The notes under the pieces are model-generated. The model saw only the letters and a program-made list of their open reading frames with translations, was not told the DNA's origin and made no database searches. The position numbers and the translations under genes are program-made. Below, piece after piece: positions 47,231-61,264 of a stretch of 64,000 bases of DNA; the stretch's first letter is position 1; each line of letters starts with the position of its first letter. The stretch covers positions 32,786,457-32,850,456 of the forward strand of contig CM051005.1 of the NCBI GenBank assembly GCA_027704905.1, given 5' to 3'. The DNA comes from Muraenolepis orangiensis (Eukaryota > Chordata > Actinopteri > Gadiformes > Muraenolepididae).

Positions 47231-49741
47231 GTACTGGCCTACAAGGTACTGGCCTACAAGGTACTGGCCTACAAGGTACTGGCCTACAAGGTACTGGCTA
47301 CAAGGTACTGGCCTACAAGGTACTGGCCTACAAGGTACTGGCCTACAAGGTACTGGCCTACAAGGTACTGGCTACAAGGTACTGGCCTACAAGGTACTGG
47401 CTACAAGGTACTGGCCTACAAGGTACTGGCCTACAAGGTACTGGCCTACAAGGTACTGGCTACAAGGTACTGGCTACAAGGTACTGGCCTACAAGGTACT
47501 GGCCTACAAGGTACTGGCTACAAGGTACTGGCCTACAAGGTACTGGCTACAAGGTACTGGCTACAAGGTACTGGCCTACAAGGTACTGGCCTACAAGGTA
47601 CTGGCCTACAAGGTACTGGCTACAAGGTACTGGCCTACAAGGTACTGGCTACAAGGTACTGGCCTACAAGGTACTGGCCTACAAGGTACTGGCTACAAGG
47701 TACTGGCTACAAGGTACTGGCCTACAAGGTACTGGCTACAAGGTACTGGCCTACAAGGTACTGGCCTACAAGGTACTGGCTACAAGGTACTGGCCTACAA
47801 GGTACTGGCCTACAAGGTACTGGCTACAAGGTACTGGCTACAAGGTACTGGCCTACAAGGTACTGGCCTACAAGGTACTGGCTACAAGGTACTGGCCTAC
47901 AAGGTACTGGCCTACAAGGTACTGGCTACAAGGTACTGGCCTACAAGGTACTGGCCTACAAGGTACTGGCCTACAAGGTACTGGCCTACAAGGTACTGGC
48001 CTACAAGGTACTGGCTACAAGGTACTGGCTACAAGGTACTGGCCTACAAGGTACTGGCTACAAGGTACTGGCTACAAGGTACTGGCCTACAAGGTACTGG
48101 CTACAAGGTACTGGCTACAAGGTACTGGCTACAAGGTACTGGCTACAAGGTACTGGCCTACAAGGTACTGGCCACAAGGTACTGGCCTACAAGGTACTGG
48201 CCTACAAGGTACTGGCTACAAGGTACTGGCCTACAAGGTACTGGCTACAAGGTACTGGCTACAAGGTACTGGCCTACAAGGTACTGGCCTACAAGGTACT
48301 GGCCTACAAGGTACTGGCTACAAGGTACTGGCCTACAAGGTACTGGCTACAAGGTACTGGCCTACAAGGTACTGGCCTACAAGGTACTGGCCTACAAGGT
48401 ACTGGCTACAAGGTACTGGCTACAAGGTACTGGCTACAAGGTACTGGCCTACAAGGTACTGGCTACAAGGTACTGGCCTACAAGGTACTGGCTACAAGGT
48501 ACTGGCCTACAAGGTACTGGCCTACAAGGTACTGGCCTACAAGGTACTGGCCTACAAGGTACTGGCTACAAGGTACTGGCCTACAAGGTACTGGCTACAA
48601 GGTACTGGCCTACAAGGTACTGGCCTACAAGGTACTGGCTACAAGGTACTGGCTACAAGGTACTGGCCTACAAGGTACTGGCCTACAAGGTACTGGCCTA
48701 CAAGGTACTGGCCTACAAGGTACTGGCTACAAGGTACTGGCCTACAAGGTACTGGCCTACAAGGTACTGGCTACAAGGTACTGGCTACAAGGTACTGGCC
48801 TACAAGGTACTGGCCTACAAGGTACTGGCTACAAGGTACTGGCCTACAAGGTACTGGCCTACAAGGTACTGGCTACAAGGTACTGGCCTACAAGGTACTG
48901 GCCTACAAGGTACTGGCCTACAAGGTACTGGCCTACAAGGTACTGGCCTACAAGGTACTGGCTACAAGGTACTGGCCTACAAGGTACTGGCTACAAGGTA
49001 CTGGCTACAAGGTACTGGCTACAAGGTACTGGCCTACAAGGTACTGGCCTACAAGGTACTGGCTACAAGGTACTGGCTACAAGGTACTGGCCTACAAGGT
49101 ACTGGCCTACAAGGTACTGGCCTACAAGGTACTGGCCTACAAGGTACTGGCTACAAGGTACTGGCCTACAAGGTACTGGCCTACAAGGTACTGGCCTACA
49201 AGGTACTGGCTACAAGGTACTGGCCTACAAGGTACTGGCCTACAAGGTACTGGCCTACAAGGTACTGGCCTACAAGGTACTGGCTACAAGGTACTGGCCT
49301 ACAAGGTACTGGCCTACAAGGTACTGGCTACAAGGTACTGGCTACAAGGTACTGGCCTACAAGGTACTGGCCTACAAGGTACTGGCTACAAGGTACTGGC
49401 CTACAAGGTACTGGCTACAAGGTACTGGCTACAAGGTACTGGCTACAAGGTACTGGCCTACAAGGTACTGGCTACAAGGTACTGGCCTACAAGGTACTGG
49501 CCTACAAGGTACTGGCTACAAGGTACTGGCCTACAAGGTACTGGCTACAAGGTACTGGCCTACAAGGTACTGGCTACAAGGTACTGGCTACAAGGTACTG
49601 GCTACAAGGTACTGGCCTACAAGGTACTGGCCTACAAGGTACTGGCTACAAGGTACTGGCCTACAAGGTACTGGCCTACAAGGTACTGGCTACAAGGTAC
49701 TGGCTACAAGGTACTGGCTACAAGGTACTGGCCTACAAGGC
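47231..49741. repeat. 14/15-bp LINE-derived minisatellite (copy C)
   Basis: About 2.5 kb of the same units, again with its own order of 14- and 15-mers. The 974- and 898-codon overlapping open frames are two readings of this one repeat. Confidence 0.97.
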
Positions 49742-50185
49742 CCCTCGCTCCAGCCCAAACACTACGCTCAACAATCTCAGCGGGACGACTGGTACCTCCA
49801 TCACATCAACGCCACGTTCCGCAAGAGACTCCAAACACACCTGCTGAGAGCCCACCTGGACTCTGCTTCACCAGCCCTCCCCTTTGATGCACTGTGGATT
49901 CATATTGGCACTAAATCCTTGTGCTTTTATGACTTGGAAATCCTTGTGCTCTGCTTTTTATGCTCTTTGTACTTTTTGTGCTTATAAGCACTTTGTTTTT
50001 TAACATATTGTACGTTCATGTTGTTGATGCACTTTAGGACATTACGCAGGCATCCTAGTGGTTGGGAAGATTTTCTCTATTGGCCTGCAATTGGGAATGC
50101 TGGGAACTTTCTAATTACTTCTTGTAAGTCGCTTTGGATAAAAGCAAATGTAAAATGTATTAAATGTATTATTTATCACTGTGCA
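49742..50185 (+). pseudogene. L2-type LINE 3' end (copy C)
   Basis: Same as 19583-20030 with the shared internal deletion. Confidence 0.65.
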
Positions 50186-50444
50186 TGGAAATGTATCATT
50201 ATAGATGATACATTATTATAATAGGTTATATATTGTAACGGCCTGGGGAAGGGGAGGGGGGGGGGGCGAGGGGAGTGGTTCCGGTTGGACGGGAGTTTAG
50301 GGGTTGTTGTTCCGGGTTTTGTGTGAAGTGTGTGTGGAAACTAGCTTGTTAGCTGACGGCTAAGGGCAATAAACATTGTGTTCACTATACTCCGTGTCCT
50401 TCGGCTCATATCGTTACATTGGTGTCAGAAGGGACTAAGGACAT

Positions 50445-52101
50445 ACGCTACGATCCTGGAGTAATGGAACAGAAGAGGAGTTTGGAGTACCCCAGAGAGG
50501 GGAGAGTGAAGAGCGAGGAGAGCGACGGCGAGCAGTACGGCGCGTGCGGCTGGTCGGCGGACGTAGACGAGGAGACGGAGAGAGCGCCGCGAGAGGCAAG
50601 TCGTCGCCTCAGAAGAGCGACAGGAGAGGGGGCCAAGGACGGAGTCAGGACCCCTCCAGCGGCGGCTCACGACGTTCCTTGTTCCCCCAGAAGGGACCCG
50701 CCGGTCGAGCCTCGGGAGCGGGCGAGGCACGGAGGCCGTCACCGCCCCGCTACCGGGGCGCCGCTGGAGACTCCGAAGTACACGGGCAGCTCGGATTGGG
50801 AGCCTTTTCATGCTCATTCAAACTCAACAACCGGTTCCGGCAAGCGGGGGAGCCGCTGAGACAGCTGGCGAACGACTCATGACCTTTAAGGAACCGGAGG
50901 GTCAGGTAGCCCGGTGGCTGGTGGAGCTCCAGGCCTTCAACCTCACCGTGGAGCATAGGGCGGGCGCCCGAGGGTTGCCGGTACTGTGACTGGAGGGAGG
51001 CGAGAGAGAGAGAGCTGCTGGACGAGGAGGAGGCAGGGCACGCCACCCCTCATGGGGAGGTGCTCTGTAGGGGGCTACAGATTGTCATTGGGAGACGGTG
51101 GCCCAGCTGTCGGCAAACACCAAGTTTGTCGCTCTGCGCCTGGGCCAAGGGGTCCTACAGAGGGCCTGGACCGAGCCAGCATCCGGGGAGGAGAAGTGGC
51201 AGACGGTGGTCCCCAAGGGCTTGCGGGCGGGAGTACTCGGAGCCATGCAGCCGGTTCGGGTCACTTCGAGGTCACCAAGACCCTTGGTCGCCTTCGCCAG
51301 GGCTTCTACTGGGGGCAGTGCAGGAGGGACGTAGAAGACTTCTGCCGCCGCTGCGACCCCTGTACTGCCTGCAAAGGCCCCCCGGGACGCTCGCACGCCC
51401 CACTCCAACTATTTGTGGTGGGAGCCCCCATGGAAAGGGTGGCCGTGGATGAGGTGGGACCTCTACCTCGTTCCGATCGGGAACTACTTCACCAAATGGC
51501 CAGAGGCATACGCGCTGCCGGACCAGGAGGCCACCACGGTGGCGGATGCCCTGGTGGAGGGCATGTTCTGCCGTTTCGGGGTACCAGAGACCCTACACAG
51601 CGACCAGGGAAGGAATTTCGAGTCCCGGGTGTTTACTACTATGTGCGAGCGCCTGGGGATCCAGAAAACCCGTACCCCCCCCTTGCGACCGCAGAGGTTG
51701 GTGGAGAGATTCAACCACACCCTGGGGCAGCAGCTGGGCATCCTCACGTCATCACACCAGAGAGATTGGGACAACCATCTAACCCCTGACACTCTGCCTC
51801 CGGCCCCCGGCCCGGAGTATGCCAGCAGACCAGGAACGCTTGGAGTCGGCCCACGCGTTTGCCCATGACCAGCAGCTCCGGGCCGGAGTGAGGAAGAAAA
51901 TAAACTATGACGTGCGGGCAAAAGGGCGTCACTTTGAGGGGAGCTGGTGTGGGTTTACAACCCACAGCGGAAAAAGGAGCAGGACAGCCCCTGGATGGGG
52001 CCGTGCCCCGTCCTGGAGAGGTTGGGGGAGGTAGTCTACCGGGTAGAGCTGCCGGTCCGAGGGCGGAAGGTGGCACTCCACCAGGACAGATTGGCCCCTT
52101 A
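50445..52101 (+). pseudogene. Gypsy-1 gag and pol remnants (copy C)
   Basis: Gag N-terminus to about 50860, then RNase H end, zinc module and integrase pieces in the same broken frames as copy B. The pol end resumes at about 53533-53770. Confidence 0.65.
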
Positions 52102-53529
52102 AGGCTCCGTCACACCATAACGTTCTGGTCTGCGTTCTATGAACGTTCTAATCGTTCAATTTTCGAGTGTTCTAGGGGAGGTGGACACATCTGGCGTGTG
52201 ACTAACGTGTGACTAACGCATGACTAACGTGTGACTAAAGCATGACTAGCGTGTGACTAAACGCATGAGGAGCGTGTACCAGCGACCAAGTAAGACACCC
52301 CTGAAAACTATTAGCATGTGCTGACATGTCACTGGTGCGCGACTACGATTAGTCAACGTTAGACAAGCGTGTTGAGCGTGTGACTAACGTGTGACTAACG
52401 ACAGACTAGCGTGTTGCTGGCGTGTGGGTTGCATGTTCAAACGGGTATAAAACGCGGGGAAATCACAGTGGATTCAGTTGTTCTTGTCACGAGTGGATTG
52501 TTCGGTGGACCCAGAACGCAGACCAAGACACAGTGGAGATATAACAGAGCTTTATTTCAAGCAAACACAACACAGTGTTGTGTTTGATTGTGATCAGGGA
52601 CAGTCCAGGGGTCTGGGTACCTGGAGGTCGATCCGCGGAGTACCGGCAGGTAGTAGACCGGCGAGTAGTCCGGGACGGGGGAGGAGTCTGGGTACCGGGA
52701 GGTCGAGTAGCGACAGGTACCAGACAGGTAATTATAATGACCGGGGAGCTCGTATAGACCGGAGTAACGCGAGACAGGCGGGTGACGCGGGATAGGCAAA
52801 GGATCTGGATTTCCGGGACATCAGCGTGGCGATTCCGTCCAGAATGTACGACGATGAACAAAGTATGACGTACGACCTAACGCCGGGGTAACGGGGAGCC
52901 AGGGTCTATATACCCCAGGTGAGGGGATTAGCAATCAGCCACGCAATTGCTGACAGGTGTGTGTGTGCGCCGCCAACGAATGTGGCCTGGCCACGCCCCC
53001 TGTCAACCACCGTAACCATGACAATTGTTCACAGGTGTGTGTGTGCGCCGCCAGCGCACGTGGCTTGGCCACGCCCCCCTGTCAACCACCGTAACCGAGA
53101 CAGTTCTTCTGGATATTGAACACATGAAAAAAGCGTGTGAGGGGGGCTACTGCTAAACTCCATCTCCATCTCCATGTCGTCTGTACTCCATCTCCAATCC
53201 AATCCAAAGTAACGCTAGGGTAACGACTGACTAACAATAGCCGAACGCGTGCAACGTCGGCGAACGTTAGTACAACGTTCCACGAACGTTCTCCAGCGTT
53301 TAACGTTAAACGTTGAATGCTGGTCTCCATGAGAACTTTTGTGCATGTTCAAAACTTTATTTTCGGACCAGCGTTCTCCGACGATCACCGCCGATCACCG
53401 ACGATTACCGACGATTACCAGCGTTCACCAGCGTTCACACAACACTGTTCTGACGCTATACCAGCAACCACGGACGATTACCAACGTTTCCTCAAAAGCT
53501 GACCAGAACGTTATGGTGTGACGGGGCCT
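52102..53529. mobile_element. Harbinger-type MITE (copy C)
   Basis: Same insertion as 21945-23372, with TTA duplications at 52099-52101 and 53530-53532. Confidence 0.8.
52485..53102 (-). mobile_element. Solo LTR nested in the MITE (copy C)
   Basis: Same as 22327-22943, one base longer (extra c in cgcccccct), with the gttct duplication on both sides. Confidence 0.8.
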
Positions 53530-54016
53530 TTACCGACGGGGGGCGTCCCTGCGGGCCGTGGGGGCCCCGGAGGCTCCTCCCCAGCCATCTCCACCCCACC
53601 CGATCCTAGTCTCCAGGGAGAGGGAAGCCCAACCTTCCCGGGCACCTTCCCCGGGTTCCCCCCCCGACTGGGCGGGCCCGCCGGTTTGGCCGGGAACTCA
53701 GTCTACCAGGCACCGGCGGCCGCCGGAGAGGTTTGGGGACTTTAGGGGTTTTGGGGCGGAGGGGTACTAGAGGGGTACTAGAGGGGTACTAGGTAGAGGG
53801 GAGATCACAGGGTTAGAGGGAAAGAATGCACCCTGGTCTCACGGGAAGAGAATGTGGTCCACCCTACTCTTCCTAAAACATTTAAATAAGTTCCTGCAGC
53901 TAAAGGCCTTGTTTGGGGAGTCCGGTAGGGGTGTGATCGTTGGGGTGGGGTTACGTCCCGGGTCCCTCGGGGGCGAGGACCTTATTTGTAGGGGGGTATT
54001 GTAACGGCCTGGGGAA

Positions 54017-54345
54017 GGCTGTGATTGGGGGGGCCCCGAGGGGAGGGGTTCTGGGGAATGCTGTGATTGGGGGGGCCCGAGGGGAGGGGTTCTGGGGAAT
54101 GCTGTGATTGGGGGGGCCCGAGGGGAGTGGTTCTGGGGAATGCTGTGATTGGGGGGGCCCCGAGGGGAGGGGTTCTGGGGAATGCTGTGATTGGGGGGGC
54201 CCCGAGGGGAGGGGTTCTGGGGAATGCTGTGATTGGGGGGGCCCCGAGGGGAGGGGTTCTGGGGAATGCTGTGATTGGGGGGGCCCCGAGGGGAGGGGTT
54301 CTGGGGAATGCTGTGATTGGGGGGGCCCGAGGGGAGGGGTTCTGG
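54017..54345. repeat. 41-bp tandem repeat inside the gypsy-1 3' LTR (copy C)
   Basis: Eight units of the ctgtgattgggggggcc repeat. Confidence 0.9.
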
Positions 54346-54463
54346 TTGGACGGGAGTTTAGGGGATGTTGTTTCGGGTTTTGTGTGAAGTGTGTGTGGAA
54401 ACTAGCTTGTTAGCTGACGGCTAAGGGCACTATACTCCGTGTCCTTCGGCTTATTTAGCTACA

Positions 54464-54840
54464 ATATGTTATAAAGTAAAAGACAACAACGATATTACAA
54501 CATTAAACTATTGGGCTAAAAGCATGGATGTATCAATGAGACACACAAACCAACATATCATCAGGATCGGAGAAAATAAAAATAAACTGATTCTAAATGT
54601 GCTGAATCCATGGATGTAGAGATGTTCCACTGTGGCTTTGACCTGCATGATAGCAGTAAATAGTAAATAGTAAATTATATTCAGCTACATTCAACTCTGT
54701 TTATGTTGTGTTGTGTAGTTTGTAGAGACTTTAATTAATGTTTATTGCATTAACTTACATTCAAACACTGCACTGGTCTCCCTTCCAAGAGGAAAAACAT
54801 TAAGTCACACCATTCTCACCAGTTTGAACCAAATATAATG
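54464..54840 (+). pseudogene. SLAM-like gene remnant with exon deletion junction (copy C)
   Basis: Same junction as in B (exon 4 end at about 54770-54800), so the deletion is older than the B/C split. Confidence 0.75.
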
Positions 54841-54850
54841 CTCAAATAAT

Positions 54851-55009
54851 GCAGCTATTGGATATACAGCTGCCCAGGGAGCAGTGTATAGGGCGTCTGG
54901 TGCCTTGCTCAAGGGCACCTCGGCAGTGCCTAGGTGTTTCGGGGACTTGAACCGGCGACCTTCCTGTTCCCAAGTCCCAACAGACTGAGCTGTCCTGCAG
55001 CACCCAATA
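54851..55009 (-). mobile_element. tRNA-derived SINE (copy C)
   Basis: Identical in type and position to 24650-24808. Confidence 0.75.
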
Positions 55010-55132
55010 AAGGATGATTCCGATTCTGATTTGCATTCTTTCCTGTCCTGTTTCTGCTTATTCGGAAATGAAGAAGAAGAAGAAGAAATAAACACAGGGC
55101 CCATTTTACTCATGACTAAAAATGTTGACACA

Positions 55133-55236
<104 letters not shown>

Positions 55237-55552
55237 CATACTAACGCACAAGCACTGCACACCCTCCCACATGTGCACCCAAACAGATGTAAACACTCAC
55301 AAACACACATGTTGACATCTCATTATAACTCAAAGTATTCCTAAAATCTATATTTTTTTATATGTTTTTTTCATTTCACAAAACCCCTCACTGGATTAGA
55401 CTGCTATATTTTTGTTGTATGCGGTAAAAAAACAACACAGCATTCATAACAATTCATAACAATGTGTAACAATGTGTGATTCTGTCTCTGAGTGAACATT
55501 CATCTGAAGTGCGGAGGTTTTTTTTCTGGATTAATTTGTCGGCTCCTTATGC

Positions 55553-55664
55553 CTCCTCCTCCCCCTCCCCCTGCCCCTCCCCCTGCCCCTCCCCCTCCTC
55601 CTCCTGCCCCTCCCCCTCCTCCTCCTCCTCCTCCCCCTCCCCCTCCTCCTCCCCCTCCCCCTCG
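55553..55664. repeat. CT-rich repeat (copy C)
   Basis: About 110 bp, shorter than the 150 bp in B. Confidence 0.95.
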
Positions 55665-55830
55665 CACCCACAATTGCTCAAATATTAATTAAAATAATAA
55701 TTTAAAAAAATAGATATATGACTGCACCTCACAATCTGCCAGCGTCTCTTCACTTTGTGTGGATATTTTACCCGTTAATTGTTTTTATTCTACATTAACT
55801 GATTTATGTATTGTTGTGGTACACAGATCA

Positions 55831-55867
<37 letters not shown>

Positions 55868-56041
55868 AATATTTGGTTACTAAGAAAATTAAAAACAATT
55901 ATCATTTGAAATAGTAACGTTTTTATGTTAGATATCTATTCATATACAGTTTATCATTTCAATACATGGTGTTTGGTTCATATTGTATATATCAGATAAC
56001 TCTACAATCCAACTTACGTGTATATTAAATTCTCTTTCCAG

Positions 56042-56152
56042 AGTCCAAACAGTGACCCCTACAGCCTGTTAAGAGCCCCCACCGGCCCTCGTCCCACTGT
56101 TTCAGAACCTGAAGGTAATTATGCTCAGGTTGACGAGCCCAGAGGTGTTTAG
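56042..56152 (+). pseudogene. Orphan last exon of SLAM-like gene (copy C)
   Basis: Same as 25867-25977, with no upstream exons. Confidence 0.8.
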
Positions 56153-56809
56153 AAGGTTGCCGGTTCAATCCCCTTCTACCTGGCTTGGGCAAGATGAATG
56201 TCAGGTTTGTGCTTTGGATGTGTGGAGCTTCTTGTCTTGTTTCTGTTCCACAGTACATAACCCAAACCCCCCTCCCCTCACTCCCTCCCCCTCCTGAGTA
56301 CCTCCCCTTAGAGAATAATACTAATACATATTAAAAAATAAATAATAATAATAATAATAATAATAACAATAAAAAAAAAAATTAAAAAAAAATCATAATA
56401 AATAAACACAATTCAAATAATTCATAAATAAGTAGACCTTAACCCAAATACAGACCACCCACACATACCCAGACGTCTACTTTTTAATGGTGAATTAATG
56501 AATGACTAAGATAGATCCTTACATGGCGATAACCCGCCCCCAAAACTCTGGGCCGCTCGGGTCCGGGAGTTTTACAATGGACTTCAATGGGAGTTTACGG
56601 AGGACGTTCCTCTGTACTCATTTAAATGAGCTGTAGGGGGCGCTGTTGGTGCTTTGACAGGGGACACGATTGTTGTGCCTTCAAAGTGTTAAAATAATAA
56701 TTGTATAAGTATTTTACAGATGAATCCGTTAAATTGATGTGTATTTATTTTTCTCTTGCAAGTTTATTTTTCTCAGAAATTGTAGGAAGGATGGTCCTCC
56801 CTTTCCTCA

Positions 56810-56848
<39 letters not shown>

Positions 56849-57840
56849 AATATATATATATATATAAATGAGTAGACAGAGAGAACCAGAGAACATCATG
56901 TTCTGTACCGCTTTCTGGTCTGACTGAGGAGGAAGTTAAACAGCGTTTATAGTGTTCTGTACAGTGGTTCTAACCCCCGGGTCGCGACCCTGGGACGGGT
57001 CACGGGACATTGCCTGACACAAAGGTCGCCAAAATTGTCTGGGAATCGTTTAATCTTAAAACAATTCATCATAATAATAATCATTTAAAATTTAAAATGT
57101 CATGAATATACACCTTTGTGTGTGTCTACAGGTGTGTAGCAGATGACGTTGCTTGAGGCTCCTCCTGAAGACAAGGTCTCAGGGTGATGAGGAATCCGGT
57201 TTATTGTAGAGTTTGAATCCTGGAGAACAGAGCAGATGGAACATGCTAGAGCTCTCCCTCTAGTGTGTGGTGGAGGCTGTTTTAACCTGTGGGCCTTGAT
57301 TAACAAAGACCCACAGGTGTGCAGCCTCACCAGCCAACCAGTCCAACTCAGGCCAGGTGAGGCTGCTTAAGCCACCAGCCACCAACCCCACACACACTCC
57401 ACACACCCCCTACGGCAAATTGAGGCTGGGGAAATCTTCACGGTTTAGAAGTTTAAAATGTTGTTAAAAACCCAACCCCATTGTCCGTACACCCCCCAGG
57501 GTGACCTGCCAACCCCCCCTCCCCCTCCTGAGTCTTGGAGACCGGAGGCCTGGGCTGCTGCCTTGATTGGAGGTGGTTCCCTCTGGACTGGCGGTGGTCT
57601 GGGATGTCTGGATGGGTTTGGAGGCTGGACAGCTGGGCCACGGTGGTAGCTCCTTCAAGGGCCCACCAACAGCCCCCGGTAAGGTTGCTGCAAATTTAAT
57701 AAAATTATTATAAAAAAAAATTCTAATATTTTTCTGAAGAGTATAAGTTGTGTGTGCACGCAGTAGCAGTTACCCATGCGTTTTCCTGCCTGTTTTTAAA
57801 TTGTGTCTCCATTGTGTTGTTCCTGTCGTTACCTTTTCAG

Positions 57841-58135
57841 TTTCTCTGAGGAGTTGGGGGAGATGGTGAAGGCTGAACAGCAGGGGGCGCCGATTGACCA
57901 GACGATGGCTGCAGACATGGCCCTAAGTCCCTCAGTAAGAACATCATTCATCATTCATTACTTTATTGATCACTGTCGAATAGTTTCCAGTCTCAGGAAA
58001 CATTCTTGAGTTGTCTAATCAGTATTTTAATGTAATTTATTATCATTTTCAGAAGTCAGCGGAGGCAGAGGAGCCTGCCCACCATGAGCATGCCATGTTT
58101 TTCCCCTGGGGGGGAATGTACTGGATTTACTGGTG
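57841..58135 (+). CDS. Two 3'-terminal exons of an unrecognised gene (copy C)
   Basis: Exons about 57841-57934 and 58052-58135, identical to copy B in coding sequence and splice sites. The intron differs by a few bases (gatcactgtcgaatag). The upstream donor-like site reads cccccggtaagg, against cccccgtaagg in B. Confidence 0.5.
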
Positions 58136-58369
58136 AACTTCTTCATTCTTCCCTCTGACTGACTAACCCGACCCCCTTAATGAACAATTATCAATAAACC
58201 CATCCGCAGACACAGAACTCAGAAAACTCTGCTGTGGCATGTCTGTGTAGTGATTCAACTCAGTTCAATCACTTAGAATGCAGGTGGTGAACCGGCGTCT
58301 GGATGTGCTCCCAAGGAGCCGTCGGCCACTCCATGGGTGCTTTGGCTGGCCGGCCCATTCCCCCACTCA

Positions 58370-58970
58370 GGAGAGAGTCTCTCTCCAGCTCCACCAGGTC
58401 CGTCTATAGGAGAGTCTCTCTCCAGCTCCACCAGGTCCGTCTATAGGAGAGAGTCTCTCTCCAGCTCCACCAGGTCCGTCTATAGGAGAGTCTCTCTCCA
58501 GCTCCACCAGGTCCGTCTATAGGAGAGAGTCTCTCTCCAGCTCCACCAGGTCCATCTAAGGAGAGTCTCTCTCTAGCTCCACCAGGTCCGTCTATAGGAG
58601 AGAGTCTCTCTCCAGCTCCACCAGGTCCGTCTATAGGAGAGTCTCTCTCTAGCTCCACCAGGTCCGTCTATAGGAGAGAGTCTCTCTCCAGCTCCACCAG
58701 GTCCGTCTATAGGAGAGAGTCTCTCTCCAGCTCCACCAGGTCCGTCTATAGGAGAGTCTCTCTCCAGCTCCACCAGGTCCGTCTACAGGAGAGTCTCTCT
58801 CCAGCTCCACCAGGTCCGTCTATAGGAGAGAGGCTCCACAAGGTCCGTCTATAGGAGAGAGTCTCTCTCCAGCTCCACCAGGTCTGTCTATAGGAGAGAG
58901 TCTCTCTCCAGCTCCACCAGGTCCGTCTATAGGAGAGAGTCTCTCTCCAGCTCCACCAGGTCTGTCTATG
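58370..58970. repeat. 35/39-bp tandem repeat (copy C)
   Basis: Same unit order as 28198-28798. Confidence 0.95.
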
Positions 58971-58975
58971 GTCGG

Positions 58976-59278
58976 TCACCACGGCAGTGCTGCAGGACGT
59001 TCTTCACCCTGAGGTGTACCTGGTGTGATGAAGGCGACACTCTCCCCCCTCTTCATCACACACCCTGTGGTGGGGCTGCTGCTTGTCCCCTGGATGTCCA
59101 GCCGTAGGGTCGCTAACGTCCCGTCCAGGCAGAGGGTTTCCAAACCCCTCCCACCAGAGGCTCTCGACAGGTCAGTCCCTGTGTTGGAGCGGCCTGGGGT
59201 GAAGTCCAGCTCAAATGGTATTGATTCAGTCATCTGTCTGTCACAGCAGCTCAAGAGGCTTGTGGGAATTACCAGCAT
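58976..59278 (-). CDS. Hypothetical 100-residue frame or exon (copy C)
   Basis: Identical to 28804-29106; no family recognised. Confidence 0.25.
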   Translation of the reverse strand: MLVIPTSLLSCCDRQMTESIPFELDFTPGRSNTGTDLSRASGGRGLETLCLDGTLATLRLDIQGTSSSPTTGCVMKRGESVAFITPGTPQGEERPAALPW

Positions 59279-60452
59279 GGGATAAGAAATACATTAAACA
59301 AACATAAACATACATTGGAAATTGAAAAAATGTATAATTACAATATATCCTCTCATGCCTCTATAATCGTTAATAGTGGCCTTGTGATACAGTGTTGTCT
59401 TATGATGCCTAACTCCACAACTCACTAGACTTCAATGACATGGTGATAAACCTTTCTGCACCTCAGAAAGCGTGTCGCTGTGTCTATGGATAAGGTTGGT
59501 CTTTAAGCCCCGCCCCCCAACTTCAGCACCAGCCGCCACTGCTAATATGGCTACAGAACATTACAAGGGGTTCTGGGTTCATAGCGTTGGGAAAATAGAG
59601 TCTCTCTGGTCCCATGCAGTTGGCTGTTCTTTATTCTTTATTATCTGTCAGTACAAACAACTGAACCTGGAAAGTAAGATAAGCTATACAGAAACAATCC
59701 TTGTATTGTTTTGGAGTCAGAGCACCAGATGAGGAAAGTAGTTCCTCACTTTGGTCGTTCTTCTCTCACACGCTGCTGAGCCTGAGTTCACATACTGCTG
59801 ACAATCCATTCACATTAAACTACTACTACTACTGCAGCTCAGAGAGATATGGTACAGGACTTTTAGTAGAACGTGACAGCATTTCACATTTCACGAGAGC
59901 ATTTCATGTGTATGGGAGAGGTACATAAGTACATAATATGGCAAACACCGCCACTTAATGTGTAAAATGTAATATGAAAAGCAAGGAGGATAGTGATAGC
60001 ATTCGTGGAAGGCCAACATCATCATTAGCCCCTATCAAACATGTACTGAGAAACACACAGAGAACTCTACATGTATGACTTTATCACAACAAAGTTCATT
60101 CTAATGTAGTAGTATGACTTGTGCAGACAGTGAGTATTCACCTCATGTGAACCTCAACCCGTTGAGGAAGAGTCAAACTGTGGTTGGAAACACCAGCCCT
60201 TATGTTGGAGCTTTGACAGTAAGCTATGATCCGTTAAGATCACTTGAGATACAGAGTCGCTGTGGAGTCATGTGTTGTAAAGCATTTTATAACAGGAGAC
60301 ACGGTACAAAACAGTGAAAAAAAACGATTTCATTGATAAAGAAAATATATAAAAACGATAAAGATAAAAGAAGATAAAAAAGGATATATATAGATATATA
60401 TATACCGTATAGATTGACCTGGCCAAGAAAGCAGTTCATGAAACAATACACT

Positions 60453-60727
60453 GTGGTAAATGGTAAATGGATTTATATAGCTCTTTTCTAACCAATGGTT
60501 ACTCAAAGCGCTTTACAAGTCATGCCTCACATTCACACATTCATTCAACCACCAATGGAGGAGTCAGCCATCAAGGAGACAGCCAGCAGGTCAGGAGCAG
60601 TTAGGGTTAGGGTGTCTTGCTCAAGGACACCTCGACAGCTTTTGCTAGGAGGAGGCGGCAGGGATCAAACCAGCGACCTTCCAGTTGTGAGGCGACCGCT
60701 CTACCCCCTGAGCTGTACTGCCGCCCC
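60453..60727 (-). mobile_element. tRNA-derived SINE, second family (copy C)
   Basis: Same as 30283-30557. Confidence 0.75.
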
Positions 60728-61070
60728 ACTGAGGTGACACAGAGCTCTGTTTAAACCTCTGGCTTCAACAGTAAACGACACATCCTGAACAATAGACAGT
60801 AAGAGCTCAGCCTGTAGGCTGTAATGACCTCTATCTAGTAACAGATGAGCTCAGGTAAGGAGGAGCCACTCCAAACAGGGTTTATAATGAAACGTCAGCA
60901 GTGAACCACTTGTGTACATTAAGAGAAGGCCACTCGGCTCTAGCAGAGAGTGCTGTGTGAGAAATGTACAGCCAAGGAGAACATGTAAAGCACCATAATC
61001 CAACCTCTTGACTGTGAACACACACAGTGGAATACAGCAGATCACCAGAATCCAGCATGGACCAGACAGG

Positions 61071-61073
<3 letters not shown>

Positions 61074-61161
<88 letters not shown>

Positions 61162-61169
61162 GTGTGTGT
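61074..61169. repeat. (TG)n microsatellite (copy C)
   Basis: About 47 units with a cg interruption. Confidence 0.97.
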
Positions 61170-61264
61170 CAGTAAAATAAAAATGGTATAACATCAAAAG
61201 CAGAAAACATGTACAACCGATGGACAACTTGACAAGTTGTAGCAGGGATTGAACCGGCAACCTT

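Larger units (their letters stand above)
50234..54463 (+). mobile_element. Gypsy-1 LTR retrotransposon with nested insertions (copy C)
   Basis: 5' LTR 50234-50418, 3' LTR 54000-54463. Gag and pol remnants match copy B with only scattered single-base changes (for example ctacctcgttcc for ctacatcgttcc near 51466). The 41-bp array in the 3' LTR has eight units instead of seven. Confidence 0.85.
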
